A stretch of DNA of 64,000 nt from Paragemmobacter amnigenus (GTDB taxonomy: Bacteria > Pseudomonadota > Alphaproteobacteria > Rhodobacterales > Rhodobacteraceae), in assembly GCF_009908265.2 (NCBI RefSeq), contig NZ_JAAATX020000017.1:20302-84301 (forward strand), read 5' to 3'. The translations under genes were made by a program, and so were the position numbers. The notes beneath the pieces were generated by a model. It ran no database searches. It was not told the origin of the DNA and saw only the letters and a list, made by a program, of their open reading frames with translations. How positions within the stretch are numbered: position 1 is the first letter of the stretch; each line of letters opens with the position of its first letter. Below are positions 60,039 to 64,000 of this stretch, piece by piece.

Positions 60039-61245
60039 TGCAGAGGTCATCGTCATCGGCAGCGGACCTGCCGGTCTTGGCGCGGCGACGGAACTGGCCC
60101 GCCACGGGCAGCGCGTGACGGTGCTGGAGCGGGAAGCCGAAGCGGGCGGTATCCCGCGGCATTGCGGTCATTACCCCTTCGGGATGCGGGAATTCCGGCG
60201 CCTGCTCCGCGGGCCGGACTATGCGGCGCGGCTGCGGGATGCGGCGGTCGCTGCGGGCGTGACGATCCGGACCCGCACGAGCGTCACCGCCCTGTTGCCC
60301 GGAGGGCAGATCGAGGTGACCGACGACACCGGTCCTGCCACCCTGTCCGCGCGGGCGGTCCTGCTTGCCACCGGGGTGCGCGAGACCAGCCGCGCGGCCC
60401 GCCTCATCGGGGGGGAAAAGCCCGGCGGGGTGATGTCGACGGGGGCGCTTCAGGGACTTGTCTACCTCAACGGGCAAAGGCCGTTTCGGCGGCCGGTGAT
60501 CCTTGGCAGCGAGTTGGTGGCGTTTTCGGCGCTCTTGACCTGTCGGCATGCCGGAATCCGTCCGCTGGCGATGATCGAACCCGCGGCGCGGATCACGGCG
60601 CGCAGTCCGGCGGCGTGGCTGGCGCGGCTGATGGGCGTGCCGGTGCGGCTGGAGACCGACATCGCGGCCATCCATGGCCGAACGCGGGTGGAGGGAGTGA
60701 CGCTTGTCACGGGGGGGCGCAGGGTGGAGATGCCCACCGATGGCGTGATCGTCAGCGGCGGTTTCCGCCCCGACGCGGCCCTTCTGCGCGGCAGCCATCT
60801 GGAGGTGGACCCGGCCTCGGGCGGGCCGGTGATCGACCGGTGGGGGCGGCTGTCGGACCCTGCCTATTTCGCTGCCGGAAACCTTTTGCGCGGCGTCGAG
60901 ACGGCGGGCTGGTGCTGGTCCGAGGGCCGACGGACCGCGCGGGCCATCCTTGCCGCGCTGGCGGGGGAACTGCCCGCGACAGGGGGGGGGCGGCTTGTCC
61001 TGTCCCATCCCGCCTTGCGTCTTGCGGTGCCCCAGATCCTTGGCCCTGCGGGCGGGGCGTGCCCCCATGACCGGCTTCAGGTACGTCTGGACGTTCCGGC
61101 AAAGGGGCGGCTGTGCCTTGTGCGCGACGGCCGGACCATCGCCGCGGCGCGGCTTGACGGCCTGCCCGAGCGGCGGCTGTCCCTGCCTTTGCCCGCCGAT
61201 CCGGGCGCGGGCGCGCTGTCCCTGACCATCGAGGAGCGGGCATGA
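60031..61245 (+). CDS. FAD-dependent oxidoreductase, partner of GlpA-like protein
   Basis: A 404-residue flavoprotein with the FAD site AEVIVIGSGPAGLGAATELA and the GGIPRHCGHYPFGMREFRRL stretch. The middle contains ARAVLLATGVRETSRAAR, and the C-terminal ~85 residues form a small separate domain. It resembles the second flavin subunit of GlpB-like or Hcn-type dehydrogenases. It overlaps the flanking genes by 8 and 4 bp, so all three are one operon. Confidence 0.8.
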   Translation: MTDAEVIVIGSGPAGLGAATELARHGQRVTVLEREAEAGGIPRHCGHYPFGMREFRRLLRGPDYAARLRDAAVAAGVTIRTRTSVTALLPGGQIEVTDDTGPATLSARAVLLATGVRETSRAARLIGGEKPGGVMSTGALQGLVYLNGQRPFRRPVILGSELVAFSALLTCRHAGIRPLAMIEPAARITARSPAAWLARLMGVPVRLETDIAAIHGRTRVEGVTLVTGGRRVEMPTDGVIVSGGFRPDAALLRGSHLEVDPASGGPVIDRWGRLSDPAYFAAGNLLRGVETAGWCWSEGRRTARAILAALAGELPATGGGRLVLSHPALRLAVPQILGPAGGACPHDRLQVRLDVPAKGRLCLVRDGRTIAAARLDGLPERRLSLPLPADPGAGALSLTIEERA

Positions 61246-62660
61246 GGATCGCGGCCATCGATCAGGGCACGACCAGCACCCGCGTCCTGATCCTTGGCGC
61301 GGAGGGCGCTCTGGAGCCGGTGCTGTCTTTGTCCCATGGTCAGAGCTATCCCGCCCCCGGCCATGTCGAACAGGATGGCGAGGAACTGCTTGCCAATATC
61401 CTGCGCTGCCTTGATGCGGCGGCACCCGATGCGGTCGGGCTGGCAAATCAGGGCGAAAGCTGTCTGGCCTGGGACCGGCGCGACGGGCGGCCGATCTGTG
61501 CCGTGATTTCATGGCAGGATGACCGCACGGCAGATGTCACCGCAGCCTTGGCCCGGGAGGGGGCGGCGCCTGTCGTGATGGCGCGGGCGGGGTTGCCGCT
61601 GGACCCCTATTTCTCGGCCTCGAAGCTGGGCTGGATCATGCGCCATGTGCCGCGGGCGGCCGAGCTTGCGGCGCAAGGCAACCTGCGGCTTGGCACAACG
61701 GACGCCTTTTTCCGGGACCGGTTGACCGGCCGGTTCGAAACCGATGTGGCCACGGCCTCGCGCACGTCGCTGATGACTCTCGAGACGGGATGCTGGGATG
61801 AAGAGCTTTGCAGGCTTTTCGGCGTGCCCCTGCAGTGCCTGCCCGCCATCGGCCCGACCTCGGGCGATCTGGGGCGGTTGCCGGGGGGGGCGCGGCTGGC
61901 GGCGTCGGTGGTGGACCAGCAGGCTGCGCTTTTCGGCCATGGCTGCCACCGGCCCGGTGCGGGCAAGGTGACCTTCGGGACGGGGGCCTTTGTCCAGTGC
62001 CTGACCGGTGCTCTGGTCCGGCCGGATCAACCGGGGCCTTTGCCGACGGTTGCGTGGCAAAGGGCGGGTGAGGCGATCACCTTTGCCTTGGATGGCGGGG
62101 TCTATTCGGCGGCCTCGGCCGTGAACTGGGCGCGGGAGCTGGGCCTTTTTGACGGCTATGCCGCGATATCGGCCTTTGCCAAGGAACCTGCGATCGACCG
62201 GGGCATCGCCTTTGTGCCTGCGCTTGCGGGACTTGGTTGTCCGCACTGGAACCGCGCCGCGCGGGGGGCGTGGCTGGGTTTGGGGCTTGGCGACGGAAAG
62301 GCGGATATGATGCAGGCCTTGCTGGAAGGGGTCGCCCTGCGAACGGCCGAGCTTCTGGCGGCGATGCAGGCAGAGCACCCGTTCGACGGCCCCGTTTCGG
62401 TGGATGGCGGGCTGTCGCGGAATGGCTATTTCGTCCGGTTCCTTTCTGAAGTTGCCGGCCATGACCTCTTTCTGCCCGAGGAGACGGAACAGACCGCGAC
62501 GGGTCTTGCATGGATGGCTGCGGAGTGTTTCGGGATCGACCGGCCCGAAAGGCGGGCAGGGCGTCATGTGGTGGCCGATACGACCGGACGGGCCGCGCGT
62601 CTGGAGACTTTTGCCGCGGCAAGGCGGGCGACCGAAGGGTTTGCAGGGGCCGTGACGTAG
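61242..62660 (+). CDS. FGGY-family carbohydrate kinase, glycerol-kinase-like
   Basis: A 472-residue kinase. MRIAAIDQGTTSTRVLILGA is the FGGY N-terminus, LPLDPYFSASKLGWIM matches the glycerol-kinase PYFSATK region, and VTFGTGAFVQCLTGA and VDGGLSRNGYFVRFLSE are conserved ATP-site segments. The gene order kinase plus GlpA-like flavoproteins plus DeoR supports glycerol or a related polyol. The start overlaps the upstream gene by ATGA. Confidence 0.87.
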   Translation: MRIAAIDQGTTSTRVLILGAEGALEPVLSLSHGQSYPAPGHVEQDGEELLANILRCLDAAAPDAVGLANQGESCLAWDRRDGRPICAVISWQDDRTADVTAALAREGAAPVVMARAGLPLDPYFSASKLGWIMRHVPRAAELAAQGNLRLGTTDAFFRDRLTGRFETDVATASRTSLMTLETGCWDEELCRLFGVPLQCLPAIGPTSGDLGRLPGGARLAASVVDQQAALFGHGCHRPGAGKVTFGTGAFVQCLTGALVRPDQPGPLPTVAWQRAGEAITFALDGGVYSAASAVNWARELGLFDGYAAISAFAKEPAIDRGIAFVPALAGLGCPHWNRAARGAWLGLGLGDGKADMMQALLEGVALRTAELLAAMQAEHPFDGPVSVDGGLSRNGYFVRFLSEVAGHDLFLPEETEQTATGLAWMAAECFGIDRPERRAGRHVVADTTGRAARLETFAAARRATEGFAGAVT

Positions 62661-62666
62661 GGAGCG

Positions 62667-63971
62667 CTAGCTTGACCCTGCGGTGGGCCCTTTGGGTCCG
62701 GCGGCGGCGGGTTGGGCCTTTGCCCGCCGGAGCGGGGGGCGATAGGGGGCGGGGCGGCCGAAAAGAAAGCCCTGACCATAGCGGATGCCGAGACTTTTCA
62801 GGCGTGCCATCTGTTCCTCGGTCTCGACCCCTTCGGCGACGATGCGCGTCTTGGTCAGGCGTCCGAGGCGGACGACCAGTTCGACGACCCTGCGTTTCCG
62901 TTCCGAGCGTTCCAGACCGTCGATGAGCGACCTGTCCAGCTTTATGCAGGCGAATTCGTAATTGCTCAGCCGTTCCAGACTGGCCGCGTCCTTGCCGAAA
63001 TCGTCGAGGAAGAGTTCGAACCCCGCAGCGGCGATGTTGCGGAACATGGCATCGGTCTGCGCTTCGGTGACCTTGCGGTTATGGGCAGTCTCCAGCATCT
63101 CGATCGCGATGCGGTAGCCCTGTGCCGCCGCCTCGCGCAGGGCGAGGGTGAGGGCGTTCCTCTCGAAGGTGTGGAAGAGGTCGTAGCTTTCGAAATTGAA
63201 GGAGACATAGGCGCGCTTGCGTTTCAGGTCGGCCAGCGGGGGCAGGCCCGTGGCCAGCATGTTGCGGATATGCGGAAGCATTGCCGCGTCGCGGATGATC
63301 GAGGTGAACTGGCCGAGGAAGGCGGGCAGGGGCACCATGGTTCCCGCGGGGGTGATCCAGCGCAGCAGGGCCTCGTATCCGACGATGTCCTTTGTCCGCA
63401 TGTCGATGATGGGCTGGACATGATAGCGCAGGTCGCCCGATTTGATCGCCTCGACCACCGAAGAGCGGCTGGGCGGGTTGGCGACGTAGCCCAGTTCGTT
63501 GAGAAGGCTGGCCGAAGCCTCGACCGCGCAGTTCTTGCCGATGGCCTTGGCATGGCGCAGGGCGGTGTCGGCCTGTTCGGCAGCCGTGGACAGGCTTCCC
63601 GCAGCGGCGAGGGTCGAGAAGCCGCAGGTGACGGTGCAGTGCAGGGTTTCGCCGTCGATCCCGAATTCGGTTTCGGCGATCCGGTGCAGGACGCGGGCGA
63701 AGTAGTCCTGTGCGCTGCCCTTTATGCGGTCGCAGGGGATCAGGGCGACGAATTCCTCGCCTCCGTAGCGGCAGAAGGCCTCGGTCTCGGGCATGGCGTC
63801 CGAGAGGGCGGTGCTGATCTGGTAGAGGATGTGGTCGCCCGTCGCGTGGCCGAAGTTCGAGTTGATCGCCTTGAACCCACATTCTCCAAGTAAGTCGCTG
63901 ATTTCGCTGTCGTAATCGTGATATTTCGCATATAAATCATGGCGTTGACGGCTGCGAGGGGCGCGTTTCAT
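62667..63971 (-). CDS. GGDEF-EAL protein, probable c-di-GMP phosphodiesterase
   Basis: A 434-residue cytoplasmic protein. The N-terminal ~165 residues are a short GGDEF domain: the YGGEEF loop is present, but the metal-binding D-x-D segment reads ECGFKAINS, so cyclase activity is doubtful. The EAL half has VGYEALLRW, IEMLET, FLDDFGKDAASL, CIKLDRSLIDGL, IVAEGVETEEQ and YGQGFLFGRP, so the phosphodiesterase site looks complete. No sensor domain or membrane segment is seen; the start at 63,971 gives a full product. It is convergent with the kinase operon. Confidence 0.88.
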   Translation of the reverse strand: MKRAPRSRQRHDLYAKYHDYDSEISDLLGECGFKAINSNFGHATGDHILYQISTALSDAMPETEAFCRYGGEEFVALIPCDRIKGSAQDYFARVLHRIAETEFGIDGETLHCTVTCGFSTLAAAGSLSTAAEQADTALRHAKAIGKNCAVEASASLLNELGYVANPPSRSSVVEAIKSGDLRYHVQPIIDMRTKDIVGYEALLRWITPAGTMVPLPAFLGQFTSIIRDAAMLPHIRNMLATGLPPLADLKRKRAYVSFNFESYDLFHTFERNALTLALREAAAQGYRIAIEMLETAHNRKVTEAQTDAMFRNIAAAGFELFLDDFGKDAASLERLSNYEFACIKLDRSLIDGLERSERKRRVVELVVRLGRLTKTRIVAEGVETEEQMARLKSLGIRYGQGFLFGRPAPYRPPLRRAKAQPAAAGPKGPTAGSS

Positions 63972-64000
63972 GGATCACCTGGAGGGTGCGGGCTTGGCGC

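Overview
The window is high-GC alphaproteobacterial DNA. TRAP and ProU-type transporters, GcvA/GlxA-type regulators and a GpA-type prophage together point to the Rhodobacteraceae (Rhodobacter/Paracoccus relatives). This is inference from gene content; no rRNA or marker gene is present. It reads as two mobile or accessory blocks stacked next to each other, followed by ordinary chromosome.

Region 1 (1-19.2 kb) is the right part of a lambda-like prophage. Read on the minus strand the order is small terminase, GpA-type large terminase, gpW-like joiner, portal, S49 protease with a nested scaffold, gpD decoration protein, gpE-family capsid protein, head-tail joiner and the start of a DUF6441 gene that runs off the left edge. 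Accessory genes follow: a DUF3489 protein, an AT-richer NYN-domain gene, two tandem ParB-methyltransferase fusions, and a membrane/coiled-coil protein resembling the putAbiC abortive-infection family. The early module holds an O-like helix-turn-helix protein with iteron-like repeats inside its gene, a VRR-NUC nuclease and an excisionase-like protein. It ends with a P4-type integrase.

Region 2 (19.2-28.8 kb) is visibly AT-richer cargo: a WYL-domain regulator, then a co-directional operon of a GrpE-like protein, an unusual 830-residue Hsp70, an AAA+ ATPase, a single-pass membrane protein, a zinc-ribbon protein with a J-like segment but no HPD, and an unknown protein. Its position beside a phage integrase suggests a defence or stress function. 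This is the strongest candidate for an undescribed system.

A 47-bp 3' remnant of tRNA-fMet (28,943-28,989) closes region 2. Region 3 (29-54.5 kb) opens with overlapping recombinase genes (helix-turn-helix, two tyrosine recombinases, one large serine recombinase). It then carries catabolic genes: a DapA-family enzyme, aldehyde dehydrogenase, FAD oxidase and LysR regulator; a four-gene betaine-type ABC importer; a dimethylglycine/sarcosine dehydrogenase-like enzyme; and a second set of choline/ethanolamine-type kinase, TetR regulator, aldehyde dehydrogenase, phospho-lyase-like class III PLP enzyme, APC permease and GlxA-type activator. Together these suggest uptake and breakdown of quaternary or methylated amines and amino alcohols. 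An 18-bp copy of the same tRNA 3' end lies at 54,465-54,482 and is followed by a terminator, consistent with two elements accreted at one tRNA.

Region 4 (54.7-64 kb) looks like native chromosome: a TRAP transporter, a DeoR regulator, a divergent glycerol-type operon (GlpA-like, second flavoprotein, FGGY kinase) and a GGDEF-EAL protein with a degenerate GGDEF half.
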